DNA of 59,921 bases from Achromobacter veterisilvae (GTDB taxonomy: Bacteria; Pseudomonadota; Gammaproteobacteria; Burkholderiales; Burkholderiaceae_B), in the NCBI RefSeq assembly GCF_900496975.1, contig NZ_UFQC01000038.1:1-59921 (forward strand), written 5' to 3'. The notes under the pieces were generated by a model. The model searched no databases. It was given only the letters and a program-made list of their open reading frames with translations, and was not told the DNA's origin. The translations under genes were made by a program, and so were the position numbers. Positions within the stretch are counted from its first letter, which is position 1. Every line of letters begins with the position of its first letter. Below are positions 8,136 to 17,498 of this stretch, in pieces.

Positions 8136-9606
8136 ACAGCCAGCGCTCGAACATGCGCGACAAGAACTCCATGTAGCGGTCGCCCACGCCCCGGTCCTTC
8201 CAGGCCTCGGGCGTGATGCGCACCGAATCGGCGACGTCGCGCTGGAACAGCGCCTCCATTTCACCGGCGAATTCCGGCCCCAGCACCACGGCGTTGATTT
8301 CGTAGTTCAAGGCGAAACTGCGCCAGTCCATGTTGCTCGACCCGACGGTGGACCACACGCCGTCCACCACCGCGGTCTTGGCATGCAGCAGGGCGTCGCG
8401 CCGCTCGTAGAGCTTGACTCCGGCCTCCAGCAGGTCGGCGTAATGTGAACGCCCGGCGTGGAACACCAATGACGAATCGCTGAAGCCGGGCAGCACCAGC
8501 ACCACGTCGACCCCGCGTCGCGCGGCGGCGGTCAGGACCTCGATGAAGGCGGGGTCCGGAACGAAATACGCCATGGTGATGTGGATGGAGCGCTGCGCGC
8601 TTTCGAATGCCGACATCAGCGTCAGGTAGACGGTATAGCCGTCGCTGCGATCCGGCTGGTTGGCCAGTATCCGCACGCTCGTCGAGCCCGAAGGCGGCGC
8701 CACGTGCGAATCGCCGCCCTTGATCGGCTCCTTGGCCTGCGACTCCCAGCCCGCCCGGATGACCGCTTCCAGTTGCGCCACCGCGGGCCCCTCGATGCGC
8801 AGGTGCGTATCGCGCCAGGGCGCGGCCTGGGCATCGCCGGCCGCCGGCGCATCCGCCTTCCCGGCGCCGGATCCCGGCCCGGATCCCGACCCCGCCCCCG
8901 GCGAAGACTCGTACACGCTGCTGACGTTGATGCCGCCGAGGTATCCCACCTTGCCGTCCACCACCAGCACCTTGCGGTGATTGCGCTGGTTGGGCGACCA
9001 GCCGGCGCGGGCGCGGACCGGATTGACCGGATTGAAGATCGCCACCTGCACGCCCGCGTCGCGCAGGCGCGCGAACAAGGCGTCGGGCGTCTTGATCGTG
9101 CCGACCGCATCGACCATCAAGGACACCTCGGCCCCGCGGTTGCGCGCCGAGATCAGCGCTTCGGCGAAGCGCGAGCCCTCGGCGTCGTCATCGAAAATAT
9201 AGGTTTCCATGTGCACGTAGCGGCGCGCCTGCCCGATCGAGCGCAGCATGGCCCGATAGGTGGTGGGCCCGTCCGCCAGCAGCCCGACGCGGTTGCCCGC
9301 CACCAGGGGCGCGCCGCTGACCGCCTGTTCGACGGCAAGATGGCGCGCCAGGAAATCGTCCTTGGGGGTCCGCGGATCCGAGACGATGCCTTGTCCGCGG
9401 CGGTAGCTGTCGAGCGCCGCGTCGGCGGACAGGCTGGCCTGCGCCTGGCGGGCCTGACGTTCCTGCGCGTCCGGAACGCTGGCGCAGGCCGCCAGCAGGA
9501 CGGCGCAGGCCAGCGGCAGCGCCCGCGTCCACCGGCGGATGCCGGACAGCCACGAAAACGCGCCCGGCCGCGAAAGGGCCCGGCGCACGGCCGGAGGCGG
9601 CCTCAT
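8134..9606 (-). CDS. Phospholipase D-family lipoprotein (cardiolipin synthase-like)
   Basis: 490 residues from the ATG at 9606. A hydrophobic leader ends in the lipobox LLAAC, so it is probably a lipoprotein. Two HKD motifs mark the phosphatidyltransferase/phospholipase D fold: NHRKVLVVDGKVGYLGG in the first half and LLHAKTAVVDG followed by GSSNMDWRS in the second. Such proteins act on phospholipids, either making cardiolipin or hydrolysing lipids at the envelope. A Gly/Ser/Pro-rich linker sits between the halves. It begins 12 bases after the DUF883 gene, so the two are likely co-transcribed. Confidence 0.85.
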   Translation of the reverse strand: MRPPPAVRRALSRPGAFSWLSGIRRWTRALPLACAVLLAACASVPDAQERQARQAQASLSADAALDSYRRGQGIVSDPRTPKDDFLARHLAVEQAVSGAPLVAGNRVGLLADGPTTYRAMLRSIGQARRYVHMETYIFDDDAEGSRFAEALISARNRGAEVSLMVDAVGTIKTPDALFARLRDAGVQVAIFNPVNPVRARAGWSPNQRNHRKVLVVDGKVGYLGGINVSSVYESSPGAGSGSGPGSGAGKADAPAAGDAQAAPWRDTHLRIEGPAVAQLEAVIRAGWESQAKEPIKGGDSHVAPPSGSTSVRILANQPDRSDGYTVYLTLMSAFESAQRSIHITMAYFVPDPAFIEVLTAAARRGVDVVLVLPGFSDSSLVFHAGRSHYADLLEAGVKLYERRDALLHAKTAVVDGVWSTVGSSNMDWRSFALNYEINAVVLGPEFAGEMEALFQRDVADSVRITPEAWKDRGVGDRYMEFLSRMFERWL

Positions 9607-9617
9607 GATGCGATGGC

Positions 9618-9953
9618 TTAGCGCCGGCCGCCCGCCATCAGGCAGCATCCCAGCAACGCGCCGACCAGGGCCGCCACGCCCACCGACTTCCAGGCATGCT
9701 CATGCACGTACTCGTCGGCATAGGCACCGGCCCGGCGCGCGCGTTCCCGCGCCACGCCCTCCCATTGGCCCGCGGACTCGCGTGCCTCGTCCAGTTGGCG
9801 CCGCAGGCGCGCTCGCGCCGCCTCGACCTCGGAGCCCGTATACGACGCCGTCGAACGCAGCAGGTCTTCCGTGCCCGCCAGCAGTTCCTGGAAGCTGTCG
9901 CTCACCCGTTCGCGGTGCAATGCCATTTCGGCGCGTTGGTGCTTTCGATTCAT
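9618..9953 (-). CDS. DUF883 family protein (YqjD/ElaB-like)
   Basis: 111 residues: a long charged, alanine-rich helix (residues about 10-80) and one C-terminal membrane segment, VGVAALVGALLGCCLMAGG. In E. coli the YqjD/ElaB family anchors ribosomes to the inner membrane in stationary phase; that role is inferred here from family membership only. AAGGAG lies five bases before the ATG. The gene directly precedes the phospholipase D-type gene. Confidence 0.85.
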   Translation of the reverse strand: MNRKHQRAEMALHRERVSDSFQELLAGTEDLLRSTASYTGSEVEAARARLRRQLDEARESAGQWEGVARERARRAGAYADEYVHEHAWKSVGVAALVGALLGCCLMAGGRR

Positions 9954-10298
9954 GGTCGCTCCTTCTGGTTATTGGGGGTGTGGGGGCCTGCTCCCACCCG
10001 CGGCCGCGGGCGCCGCGCAGGCCGAACGGCCATTGTGGCCGCCATCCGCGCGCGCCGCCCGAGCTTTGGCAACCAGCGGTAATCCGATATTTCAGCGGGG
10101 AAGCGCCGCGGGCTGGCGCGTCCGCGCCCGCGGCCGCGCGCCCACGGGGCCCGGAGATGCGCGGCGCCGGGCGCCTGCGGCCCGATTTCGTAAAAGTCCA
10201 TTGCACTCAGCGGCTTAGCGCTTGACACCTTGGCCCCACTAGCCGCCACAATAGACTTTTGCAATGCGCTTCAAGCTCTCAAAAAAGGAACTGAACGC
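9954..10298. promoter_or_regulatory. Divergent intergenic region, DUF883 gene / egtD
   Basis: 345 bases without a gene. The left part is very GC-rich. On the plus strand, TTGACA (10222-10227) and CACAAT (10247-10252) may form the egtD promoter, although the 19-bp spacer is longer than optimal. No other feature is evident. Confidence 0.45.
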
Positions 10299-11276
10299 AT
10301 GGTTTCTCCTTCCACCCTGTTTGCTCCCGCCGCTCCGGAATTCATCGCGCAGCACCTGCAGCACCCCAGCCCCGAACAGATCGAACTGCGCGACGGGCTG
10401 ATGGACCATCCGGCCCACGTCGATCCCAAATTCCTGTACGACGCGCTCGGTTCGGCGCTCTTCACCGCCATCACCCAACTGCCGGAGTACTACCCGACCC
10501 GGTGCGAAGCGGAGATCTTCCAGCGCCACGGCGGCGACATCGCCCGGCACATCGGTCCCGTTCAATCGATGATCGACCTGGGCGCGGGCGATTGCGTCAA
10601 GGCCGAACGCCTCTTCCCCAGCCTGCGCCCCCGCCACTACGTGCCCATCGACATCTCCGCCGACTACCTGCAGTCCGCGGTGCGCCGGCTGCGGCTCTCG
10701 TATCCCGGCCTGCGCATCACCGCCCTCGGACAGGACTTCTCGCATGCGCTGGCCCTGCCGGCCAGCATCCCCGCCGAGCAGCGGCTGTTCTTCTATCCCG
10801 GCTCCAGCATCGGCAACCTGAGCCCCGAGGACGCGCATGCCATGCTGCAGCGGATCCGCGGGCAATGCGAAGGCGGCGGGCTGCTGGTCGGCGTGGACCG
10901 CGTCAAGCCCAGGCAGGTGCTGGAACCCGCCTACGACGACGCGCTGCACCTGACGGCCGCGTTCAACCTGAATCTGCTGCGGCACGTGAACAGCGTGCTG
11001 GACGCCGATTTCCACGTGGACGACTGGCGCCACGTGGCGCTCTTCAACAGCACCAGATCGCGCATCGAAATGCACCTGGAAGCGCTGCGCGCGGTCCGCG
11101 TGGCCTGGCCCGGCGGCCAACGCGAATTCAGCGCCGGCGAACGCATCCACACCGAGAATTCCTACAAGTTCACCCCCCAGTCCTTTGCCGGCCTGCTCGC
11201 CAGCGCCGGCTATCGCGACGTCGCGCACTGGTCCGATTCCCGCGGCTGGTTCTCTATTTTCAGCGCCCGCGCCTGA
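10299..11276 (+). CDS. egtD: L-histidine N(alpha)-methyltransferase, ergothioneine synthesis
   Basis: 325 residues, the normal EgtD length. The protein trimethylates histidine to hercynine using SAM, the first step of ergothioneine synthesis. The DUF2260-type fold is shown by the N-terminal [21 protein letters not shown], the SAM motif [27 protein letters not shown], and [16 protein letters not shown]. The start is the ATG at 10299 after AAAAGGAA. It is followed after 35 bases by egtB. A gamma-glutamylcysteine ligase (EgtA) and an amidohydrolase (EgtC) are not in the window. Confidence 0.93.
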   Translation: MVSPSTLFAPAAPEFIAQHLQHPSPEQIELRDGLMDHPAHVDPKFLYDALGSALFTAITQLPEYYPTRCEAEIFQRHGGDIARHIGPVQSMIDLGAGDCVKAERLFPSLRPRHYVPIDISADYLQSAVRRLRLSYPGLRITALGQDFSHALALPASIPAEQRLFFYPGSSIGNLSPEDAHAMLQRIRGQCEGGGLLVGVDRVKPRQVLEPAYDDALHLTAAFNLNLLRHVNSVLDADFHVDDWRHVALFNSTRSRIEMHLEALRAVRVAWPGGQREFSAGERIHTENSYKFTPQSFAGLLASAGYRDVAHWSDSRGWFSIFSARA

Positions 11277-11311
11277 CGCGGGCTTCCCCACGACGCCACT
11301 GGAGGATCGCC

Positions 11312-12628
11312 ATGGAACCTGCCTGCCTGCTGACCCATCCCGCCACCGGACCGTACGCGGCCGGCCAGGCCGGCCAGCACGACCGGTACGATGCCGTGCG
11401 CTCGACCAGCGCGGCCCTCGCCGCCCCCCTCAGCCCCGAGGACTGCCAAGTGCAATCCATGCCGGACTGCAGCCCCGTCAAGTGGCATCTGGCGCACACC
11501 ACCTGGTTCTTCGAGACCTTCCTGCTGACGCGCTTTCATCCGTCCCACGGGGTGTTCCATCCGCAGTACCGCATGCTGTTCAATTCCTACTACAACGCCA
11601 TCGGGGCCAAGCACCCGCGCCCGCGGCGCGGCCTGCTGTCGCGCCCCGCCTTGAGCGAGGTACTGCAATACCGCCAGCACGTGGACGGCGCCATGCACGA
11701 ACTGATCTCGCGGCTGGGCGGCAACGATCCGGACTTCGACGCCTTGCTGGAACTCGGCCTGAACCACGAGCAGCAGCACCAAGAACTGATCCTGACCGAC
11801 GTGAAGCACATGCTGTCGGCCAATCCGCTGCGGCCCGCCTACGTGGCGCCGGGCCAGCCCGCGCTGCCCCCAGCCACGCCCGCCGGCTGGACCCGCTACG
11901 CCGGCGGCATCGCCCGCATCGGCCACGACGGGCGCGGCTTCGGCTTCGACAACGAGGGCCCCGCGCACGACGTGCTGCTGGCCCCGTTCCACCTGGCCGA
12001 CCGCCTGGTGACGCAGCACGAATACCTGGCGTTCATCCTCGACGGCGGCTACCGGCGGCCGGAACTGTGGCTGTCGCTGGGCTGGGATATCGTCTGCGCC
12101 GAAGGCTGGCGGGCGCCGCTCTACTGGGAAGGCCAACGCGATGACTGGCGCGTGTTCACGCTGCGCGGCATGCAGGACCTGGAACTGCAGGCGCCGGTGA
12201 CCCACGTCAGCTACTTCGAGGCCGACGCCTATGCCCGCTGGGCGCGCGTGCGCCTGCCGCGCGAAGCGGAATGGGAACATGCCGCCCGCCAGTTGCCCGA
12301 GGGCGTCCTGGCCGGCCGCGCCAACATGCTCGAAAACGGCCACCTGGATCCCCGCCCCGCCCCGGTGCGCAATGGTTCGGGCGGCCCGGTGCAGCTCCTG
12401 GGCGATGCCTGGGAATGGACGTGCAGCGCCTACGATGCCTATCCTGGCTTCAAGCCCGACGCCGGCGCCGTCGGCGAATACAACGGCAAGTTCATGTGCA
12501 ACCAGTACGTGCTGCGAGGCGGCTCCTGTGCCACGCCCAGGGACCACATCCGGCCGAGCTACCGCAACTTTTTCCCGCCCGAAGCCCGTTGGCAGTTCTC
12601 CGGCATCCGCCTGGCGCGGGACGCGTAA
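11312..12628 (+). CDS. egtB: Hercynine oxygenase EgtB (sulfoxide synthase)
   Basis: 438 residues. An N-terminal DinB-like domain carries the iron ligands: H152-x3-H156-x-E158 in NHEQQHQE, plus a histidine near 59-62 in WHLAHTTW. The C-terminal half is the formylglycine-generating-enzyme-like domain ([39 protein letters not shown]). The enzyme oxygenates hercynine and joins it to a thiol donor, cysteine or gamma-glutamylcysteine. A strong GGAGG site precedes the ATG. With egtD it gives the minimal ergothioneine core; the C-S lyase must lie elsewhere. Confidence 0.93.
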   Translation: MEPACLLTHPATGPYAAGQAGQHDRYDAVRSTSAALAAPLSPEDCQVQSMPDCSPVKWHLAHTTWFFETFLLTRFHPSHGVFHPQYRMLFNSYYNAIGAKHPRPRRGLLSRPALSEVLQYRQHVDGAMHELISRLGGNDPDFDALLELGLNHEQQHQELILTDVKHMLSANPLRPAYVAPGQPALPPATPAGWTRYAGGIARIGHDGRGFGFDNEGPAHDVLLAPFHLADRLVTQHEYLAFILDGGYRRPELWLSLGWDIVCAEGWRAPLYWEGQRDDWRVFTLRGMQDLELQAPVTHVSYFEADAYARWARVRLPREAEWEHAARQLPEGVLAGRANMLENGHLDPRPAPVRNGSGGPVQLLGDAWEWTCSAYDAYPGFKPDAGAVGEYNGKFMCNQYVLRGGSCATPRDHIRPSYRNFFPPEARWQFSGIRLARDA

Positions 12629-12661
12629 GGCGCGTTCCCGAAAATTTTGATTGCCGGCCGC

Positions 12662-12691
12662 TTGCACGCTGGAAAATTTTCATGCTAGAAT
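12662..12691 (+). promoter_or_regulatory. Promoter of tRNA-Met
   Basis: TTGCAC (12662-12667), an 18-bp spacer and TAGAAT (12686-12691) lie 47 bases before the tRNA. A GAAAATTTT direct repeat surrounds the -35 region. Confidence 0.65.
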
Positions 12692-12738
12692 TTTGTTCTT
12701 CGTTAATCACCACTTGCTGGTGAACAAGACGAAAACGT

Positions 12739-12815
12739 GGCGCATTAGCTCAGCCGGTTAGAGCGACGGAATCATAATCCGCAGGTCCCCTGTTCGAATC
12801 AGGGATGCGCCACCA
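12739..12815 (+). tRNA. tRNA-Met(CAT), elongator type
   Basis: 77 bases including CCA. The acceptor stem GGCGCAT (12739-12745) pairs with ATGCGCC. The D-arm is AGCTCAGCCGGTTAGAGC, the anticodon loop ATCATAA gives CAT, and the T-arm is CTGTTCGAATCAG. The fully paired first acceptor base pair argues against initiator tRNA. Confidence 0.95.
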
Positions 12816-12824
12816 AAGAATTCA

Positions 12825-12857
12825 AGGGCTTAGCGATCATTCGCTAAGCCCTTTTTC
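12825..12857 (+). terminator. Intrinsic terminator of tRNA-Met
   Basis: AGGGCTTAGCG (12825-12835) and CGCTAAGCCCT (12842-12852) form an 11-bp perfect stem followed by TTTTT. Confidence 0.85.
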
Positions 12858-12927
12858 ATTTCCGGCGTGCCATCGCAGCAATCGCAACGCCGGCGCTCAT
12901 CGCCGGCGCGCGATTCCAATACGTCAC

Positions 12928-15480
12928 TCAGAATTTACCGCGCAGCGTCAGCCCCGCGTTGCGCGGCTCGCCGTAGTAATTCCCCAACGTCGAGCTGCCC
13001 ACTGTGCGGTAGTACCACTTGTCGAAGACATTATCGACGTTCAGCGTCAGCGTCCAATTGGGATTGAAACGGTACTCTGCCATCAGGTTCCATACGGCAT
13101 AACCGCCCTGGGTGTAGTTGAAGGGCACGGAGCCGCCGGTCCAGTTCTGCGCGGATTCGTTCCAGCTTGCTGCGGAACCGGAGACATATTGCTTGCTGTT
13201 GACCGTGACCCCGCCGCCAAGCTTCCACGCCGACGCACGGCCGGGCAATTGCCAGGTGCCGAAAAACTTAAAGGAATGCTTGGGAGTGATGGTGCTGAAA
13301 ACGGCCGCTTCGGTTTCGTCCCGGTTGTGGTTGTAGGTATAGCCGGCGTAGATGTTGACGCCCTGCGCGATCTCTCCGCTGACTTCGAGGTCTACGCCTT
13401 GGCTGACGACCTTGCCTGCATTGACGTAGCAGCACGCGCCGGCAAACAGGGTTTCACTCATGGGATAGCGGGTATCGAGCACCGCCCTGTCCTTCTGCAC
13501 GACACGGTATAGCGCAATCGAGGTATTGAGCTTGCCGTCCAGCAGTTCACCCTTCAAGCCCAGCTCGGTGTTGCTGCCGTGCATCGGATCCAGCCCCTTG
13601 CCTGGCGCGGGGCCGGACTTGTAATAGGCCTGCGGATTGAAGATTTCCGCATAGCTGGCATAGGCCGTCCATTCCGGCGTAAGGTCATACAGAATGCCCC
13701 CGAAAGGCACGATTTGGGTGGGTTCGCTGTACTGCGTGCCGCTGGCGATCCGCCAGGTGTCGGTCATCTGCCAACTGTCGTCGAGGTACGTGCTGTAAAC
13801 CTGCTTGAACTTGTATTTGTTGGCACGCGCACCCACGACCACTTTGGTCTTGTCCGTGACTTCCAGCCTCAGCGTGCCGTAGGCGCCATACTGCCTGGTG
13901 TCGTTTGGCTCGTAACTGCGGAATAGCTGGCCGCGAGCCAGGTCGCCAGAGACATAGGGCGTCGAGCCGATATCGAACAGATCGGCCACCTGTCCGGTAG
14001 CCCGTTCCACAACGAAGCTCTGCCACTTGCTCTTGATGTCCTGCATGTCGGCGCCGACCAGCACTTCATGCGTGCGGCCGAACAGGTCGAAAGCGCCGCT
14101 GAGGTTGATGTCCAGCATCTGCTGCCTGTTCCAGCTATGTTGGTCCGATCCGACCCAGCGCGATCCTGTCCGCGTGATCGGATTGACCGCACCGGATACA
14201 TAACCGCCATTGACGTCCCGGTCTTCCTCGGTAAAGGTGGCATTGGCGCGCAAGGTCCAGCGCGGAGCCAGGCGCCAGCTCAGCTTGGCGAACAACTCGC
14301 TTGAGGTCGTATCTTCGTAGGCCCATGGAGCGGTCAAGGCTGTGTTGCGCGGCAAGCCCAGGTCGGCGCCGTTACTGTACCGGGGGAAGCCCTGCGGCGT
14401 GCCCTTCTCCCTGATGCGCTGATATCGTCCGCCGACCGCCAGCACTGCATCCGGGCCGATGTCGGCCTCCAGCACACCGTAGAAAGTCGGTTTTTCGGTA
14501 GCTCGTCTGTCGGTGAAGTACTTGCGGTTCTCGTACACGGCCACACCTCGGCCACGGAGTTTTCCGTCGAAGGCCAGCGGACCCGAGCCGTCGACTTCCG
14601 TGCGGTAATTGTCCCAGCGGCCAGCGCTCGCCGTGAAATTGAATTGCGGCGCGGCCGTCGGCATCTTGCGCACCAGATTCACGGCGCCGCCGGGGTTGCC
14701 CGTGCCATTGATCAGCCCTGCCGCGCCGCGCAGTACCTCCACACGGTCGAATTCGGCCATGTCATAGGAAATGAACGTGTAGTTCCCGCTGGACGTAGAC
14801 ATCGGCGCGCCGCCATCGAGCTGGATGCTGTCGATGGCGAAACCGCGTGAATAAATATCCGTCAAACGATGGCCGGAATCCTGCACCGTCAGGCCCGCGA
14901 TCTGCTCGGCGGCCTGACCAAGGTCGGTGATGTTCTGGTCTTCCAGGCGCTGCTTGGTGAGAACCGAGACAGACTGCGGGATCTCGCGCATGGCCTGTGG
15001 CGTCTTGCCCAGGGTAATGGCATCGCTCGTATACGAGCCGGTTCCCTCGGTTTCGCCCACTCGCCGCGCCTCCACCCGTACTGCCCGCAAGGTGTGGACG
15101 CCCCCTTGCTCAGTCGATGCCGGACGCGAAAGCGAAGCCGTCTTCCCGTTCCAGCGTACTTCGATGCCCGTCCCTCCCAGCAACTGCGTGAGCGCCTGCT
15201 CCGCTGTCAACGTGCCCGACACGGCCGGGGCATTCAGATTGGCCACGGTTTCAGGGAGGTAGTAGATCTGGATATCCGTTTGCTGCCCCAGTTGCAGCAA
15301 GGCCTGATTCAGCGACTGCGCCGGGATGTCGACCCGCCCCGGGGTCGTGCTCTGCGCGTAGGCAGTGTCGGGCAATAGGCCAAAGGCGAGCGCCAGCGAA
15401 ATGGCCAGCGCGTTCAGGCTCAGGCCGATCCGCTTGCCGCGGGATGCAGCCGATAGGTGCTTAGTGATGTGAGGATTCAC
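12928..15480 (-). CDS. TonB-dependent ferric-siderophore receptor with STN signalling domain
   Basis: About 850 residues if begun at the GTG at 15480; an ATG at 15558 would add 26. After a signal peptide ending in DTAYAQ comes an STN domain (VDIPAQSLNQALLQLGQQTDIQIYY), which contacts a FecR-type protein. Then come the plug (AMREIPQSVSVLTKQRLEDQ, LINGTGNPGGAVNLVRK) and a 22-strand barrel ending LTLRGKF with terminal Phe. It imports a ferric siderophore across the outer membrane with TonB energy. The siderophore is unknown; the closest recognisable type is FpvA/FoxA. Genes for FecR- and FecI-like proteins lie upstream on the same strand. Codon use looks less GC-biased than in neighbours. Confidence 0.9.
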   Translation of the reverse strand: MNPHITKHLSAASRGKRIGLSLNALAISLALAFGLLPDTAYAQSTTPGRVDIPAQSLNQALLQLGQQTDIQIYYLPETVANLNAPAVSGTLTAEQALTQLLGGTGIEVRWNGKTASLSRPASTEQGGVHTLRAVRVEARRVGETEGTGSYTSDAITLGKTPQAMREIPQSVSVLTKQRLEDQNITDLGQAAEQIAGLTVQDSGHRLTDIYSRGFAIDSIQLDGGAPMSTSSGNYTFISYDMAEFDRVEVLRGAAGLINGTGNPGGAVNLVRKMPTAAPQFNFTASAGRWDNYRTEVDGSGPLAFDGKLRGRGVAVYENRKYFTDRRATEKPTFYGVLEADIGPDAVLAVGGRYQRIREKGTPQGFPRYSNGADLGLPRNTALTAPWAYEDTTSSELFAKLSWRLAPRWTLRANATFTEEDRDVNGGYVSGAVNPITRTGSRWVGSDQHSWNRQQMLDINLSGAFDLFGRTHEVLVGADMQDIKSKWQSFVVERATGQVADLFDIGSTPYVSGDLARGQLFRSYEPNDTRQYGAYGTLRLEVTDKTKVVVGARANKYKFKQVYSTYLDDSWQMTDTWRIASGTQYSEPTQIVPFGGILYDLTPEWTAYASYAEIFNPQAYYKSGPAPGKGLDPMHGSNTELGLKGELLDGKLNTSIALYRVVQKDRAVLDTRYPMSETLFAGACCYVNAGKVVSQGVDLEVSGEIAQGVNIYAGYTYNHNRDETEAAVFSTITPKHSFKFFGTWQLPGRASAWKLGGGVTVNSKQYVSGSAASWNESAQNWTGGSVPFNYTQGGYAVWNLMAEYRFNPNWTLTLNVDNVFDKWYYRTVGSSTLGNYYGEPRNAGLTLRGKF

Positions 15481-15633
15481 CGGACGTTCTCTTGATAATG
15501 AAAGCGACGCATGCGCGTCAAACCCTTTGGCCAAAGGTTCGTTGCAGCCTGACTTCATCACCCGACGAAAACCAGGCCCTTCATTAACAAAGAGCGTTGG
15601 GAAGCCTGAACCCCGTAAAGATTTTCGCCCCCA

Positions 15634-15656
15634 TTTTGAAACTAAATGTTTCAAAA
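15634..15656. repeat. Perfect inverted repeat upstream of the receptor gene
   Basis: TTTTGAAAC (15634-15642) and GTTTCAAAA (15648-15656) are exact complements around TAAAT. The repeat lies in the 248-base spacer between the FecR-type gene and the receptor and could be an operator or an mRNA hairpin. Confidence 0.6.
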
Positions 15657-15728
15657 CAATGGCGAACGAGAGGAAATCTCATTCTCGAACAAGGACTTAG
15701 CCCGTCGCTTGGGGACAGGGAAAAATTT

Positions 15729-16721
15729 TCAGCGGGGGACGATTTCGCTGTGGCCGTCAGGCAGCCGCAGGACCGTCACCGGAGCGAGTGACGGCAGCAC
15801 GTCGAGGAAGGCGTCGGGGTCGTCGGTGCTGAATACGCCCGCCACACGCAGCCCTCGCAATGCGGCGGATTGCAGCCGGACCGGCTGCACACGATAGCGG
15901 TTCATCTCGGCCACAATCGTTGCCAAGGGCGCGGCGTCGAAAACGACCTTGCCCTGCCGCCACGACGTCAACGTCACAATGTTGGCCGTCGAAACCTCGG
16001 ACATGGCCGCAGTATCGGCCACCTGCACGGCCTGGGCCGCGCCCAGCCGGCGCACCTTCCGGTTCCACCACCCGCCGCCGGCAACGTCCACGGCCCCGGA
16101 TTCCACCGCGACCGACACCTGCGCGACGTCGCGCCGCACGTTGAATTGCGTGCCGGTGACCGTTACGCTGGCCAGACCGGCATCCACCACGAAAGGACGT
16201 TCCGGCGCCGGCGCAACCGAAAAGAAAGCCTCGCCTCGTTCTAACAGAACGCGCCGCTCGGACTCATAAAACTGGACCTGGGCGATGCTGTCGGTGTTCA
16301 GCGTCAGCGCCGAGCCGTCAGGCAGATCGACGGTGCGGCGTTCGCCACGCCGACTGACGTAGCGCTCGGAAAACGCCGGGGCGTGAAACCATCGTTCCGG
16401 CCCGACCAATACGCTTGCCACAGCGGCGCAACAGGCGGATCCCACCCCCAGCGCCAACATGCGGCGGCGGGATGCAACTGTGGCTACCTGCGGCGGACGC
16501 CGCCGCAGGATATTCTCGAAAACCTTATCGGGGGTCGCCTTGGCCACGCCCCACACCCGCAACATTTCCTGGTAAGCCTGCTCATGCCGAGCGTCGGCCT
16601 GGCGCCAAGCCTCGAATATCCGACGTTCGTCCGGCGTCATCAGGCCACCGTGTTCACGGGTAAACCAATGAGCGGCTGCGTCGTGCAGATCGTCAGGAAT
16701 GTTTGGGTCGTTTGTGGTCAT
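15729..16721 (-). CDS. FecR family anti-sigma/sigma-regulator
   Basis: 330 residues from the ATG at 16721. The N-terminal cytoplasmic domain contains AAHWFTREHGG and FEAWRQADARHEQAYQEM, the sigma-contacting region of FecR proteins. One membrane segment (RRRMLALGVGSACCAAVASVLVG) follows, then the periplasmic FecR domain (RTVDLPDGSALTLNTDS, VTVTGTQFNVRR) and a C-terminal STN-contact module. It relays receptor occupancy to the ECF sigma factor encoded 82 bases upstream. It lacks a clear ribosome site. A TTG at 16793 would extend it by 24 residues without conserved sequence. Confidence 0.9.
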   Translation of the reverse strand: MTTNDPNIPDDLHDAAAHWFTREHGGLMTPDERRIFEAWRQADARHEQAYQEMLRVWGVAKATPDKVFENILRRRPPQVATVASRRRMLALGVGSACCAAVASVLVGPERWFHAPAFSERYVSRRGERRTVDLPDGSALTLNTDSIAQVQFYESERRVLLERGEAFFSVAPAPERPFVVDAGLASVTVTGTQFNVRRDVAQVSVAVESGAVDVAGGGWWNRKVRRLGAAQAVQVADTAAMSEVSTANIVTLTSWRQGKVVFDAAPLATIVAEMNRYRVQPVRLQSAALRGLRVAGVFSTDDPDAFLDVLPSLAPVTVLRLPDGHSEIVPR

Positions 16722-16803
16722 GCTGGACGCGGAAGCCGGTGAATGCGGAGTTCTGCTAGCCCCTTCATAAGAAAGACGCCTGGTGGAGGCCAACCCCGTA
16801 AGT

Positions 16804-17307
16804 TTACGAGGCGAATCTTTGTAACTTTTGGTGCAGATGCCGCATGCTCTTCGTCAGGTGTTTTTCCACAGTACTGACGGATAACCCCATGTATTGGGCA
16901 ATCTCCGGCACCGTCCAATTCTCGATTCGGTGCCAGGCGAATATCTGCTGGCAAACCAAGGGCAATTCCTCCAATGATTCAGACAAGGCCCGCGACAATT
17001 GGGTGACATACACAGCCGATTCCACGTCTTGTGCCGCGGGGTGTTCTGCTTCCGCTAATTCGTGCAAGGGTAAAGCCGGAAAGGACTGCGTTCGCCGGTG
17101 GCGACTGATCAAGCCGTTGGCGGCGCTGCGATGCAAATAGGCGCGCGCATCCCGAATGACAAGCGTGTCCGTACCCAGCAGGCGTTCCGCCGCATCCTGC
17201 ACGGCATCTTCCGCGTCGTGCGTATTGGCATTGCCTTTCGCCCACGTCCCGATCAGTCCGCTGTAATGAGCGAGCCAGCCTTTTTTGGGCGCAGGAGGGC
17301 GGGACAT
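16804..17307 (-). CDS. FecI-like ECF sigma factor
   Basis: 167 residues, typical for iron-starvation ECF sigma factors. Region 2 includes DAEDAVQDAAERLL and RAYLHRSAANGLISRHRR. Region 4 includes LEELPLVCQQIFAWHRIENWTVPEIAQYMGLS, with the helix-turn-helix for the -35 element. It should transcribe the downstream receptor gene when the FecR-type protein signals. A Fur-box-like sequence at 17348-17367 suggests iron repression. The order sigma, anti-sigma, receptor on one strand is the standard cell-surface-signalling arrangement. Confidence 0.9.
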   Translation of the reverse strand: MSRPPAPKKGWLAHYSGLIGTWAKGNANTHDAEDAVQDAAERLLGTDTLVIRDARAYLHRSAANGLISRHRRTQSFPALPLHELAEAEHPAAQDVESAVYVTQLSRALSESLEELPLVCQQIFAWHRIENWTVPEIAQYMGLSVSTVEKHLTKSMRHLHQKLQRFAS

Positions 17308-17347
17308 GGCGGATGCGGGAACAGATCAACGTAGTAAACCGGCAATA

Positions 17348-17367
17348 TTAACAACAATTCTCATTTA
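17348..17367 (-). promoter_or_regulatory. Fur-box-like operator of the sigma-factor gene
   Basis: On the minus strand the sequence AAATGAGAATTGTTGTTAA matches the 7-1-7 Fur consensus at about ten of 14 scored positions. It lies about 40 bases upstream of the sigma-factor ATG. Confidence 0.5.
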
Positions 17368-17498
17368 GATGTAGCCCGGAGGCAGCTTTACCACGCCTCG
17401 CCGTTCGGCCGGTCCTCCGCTTTCCAGGTAGACCGCGCTCGCCTGCGCGGCCTCCTGCGTATCCGGTTTTAACTACTCGGTTCCGGCCACAGCGAACG

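Noticed and set aside
5472..8264. Very long open frame (about 930 codons) on the minus strand
   Set aside because: It lies antisense to two well-identified genes, is Arg/Gly/Gln-rich without domain logic, and arises from high GC reducing stop codons.
15660..15690. GGAAAT as a FecI-type promoter for the receptor
   Set aside because: The motif is on the plus strand, whereas the receptor gene reads on the minus strand.
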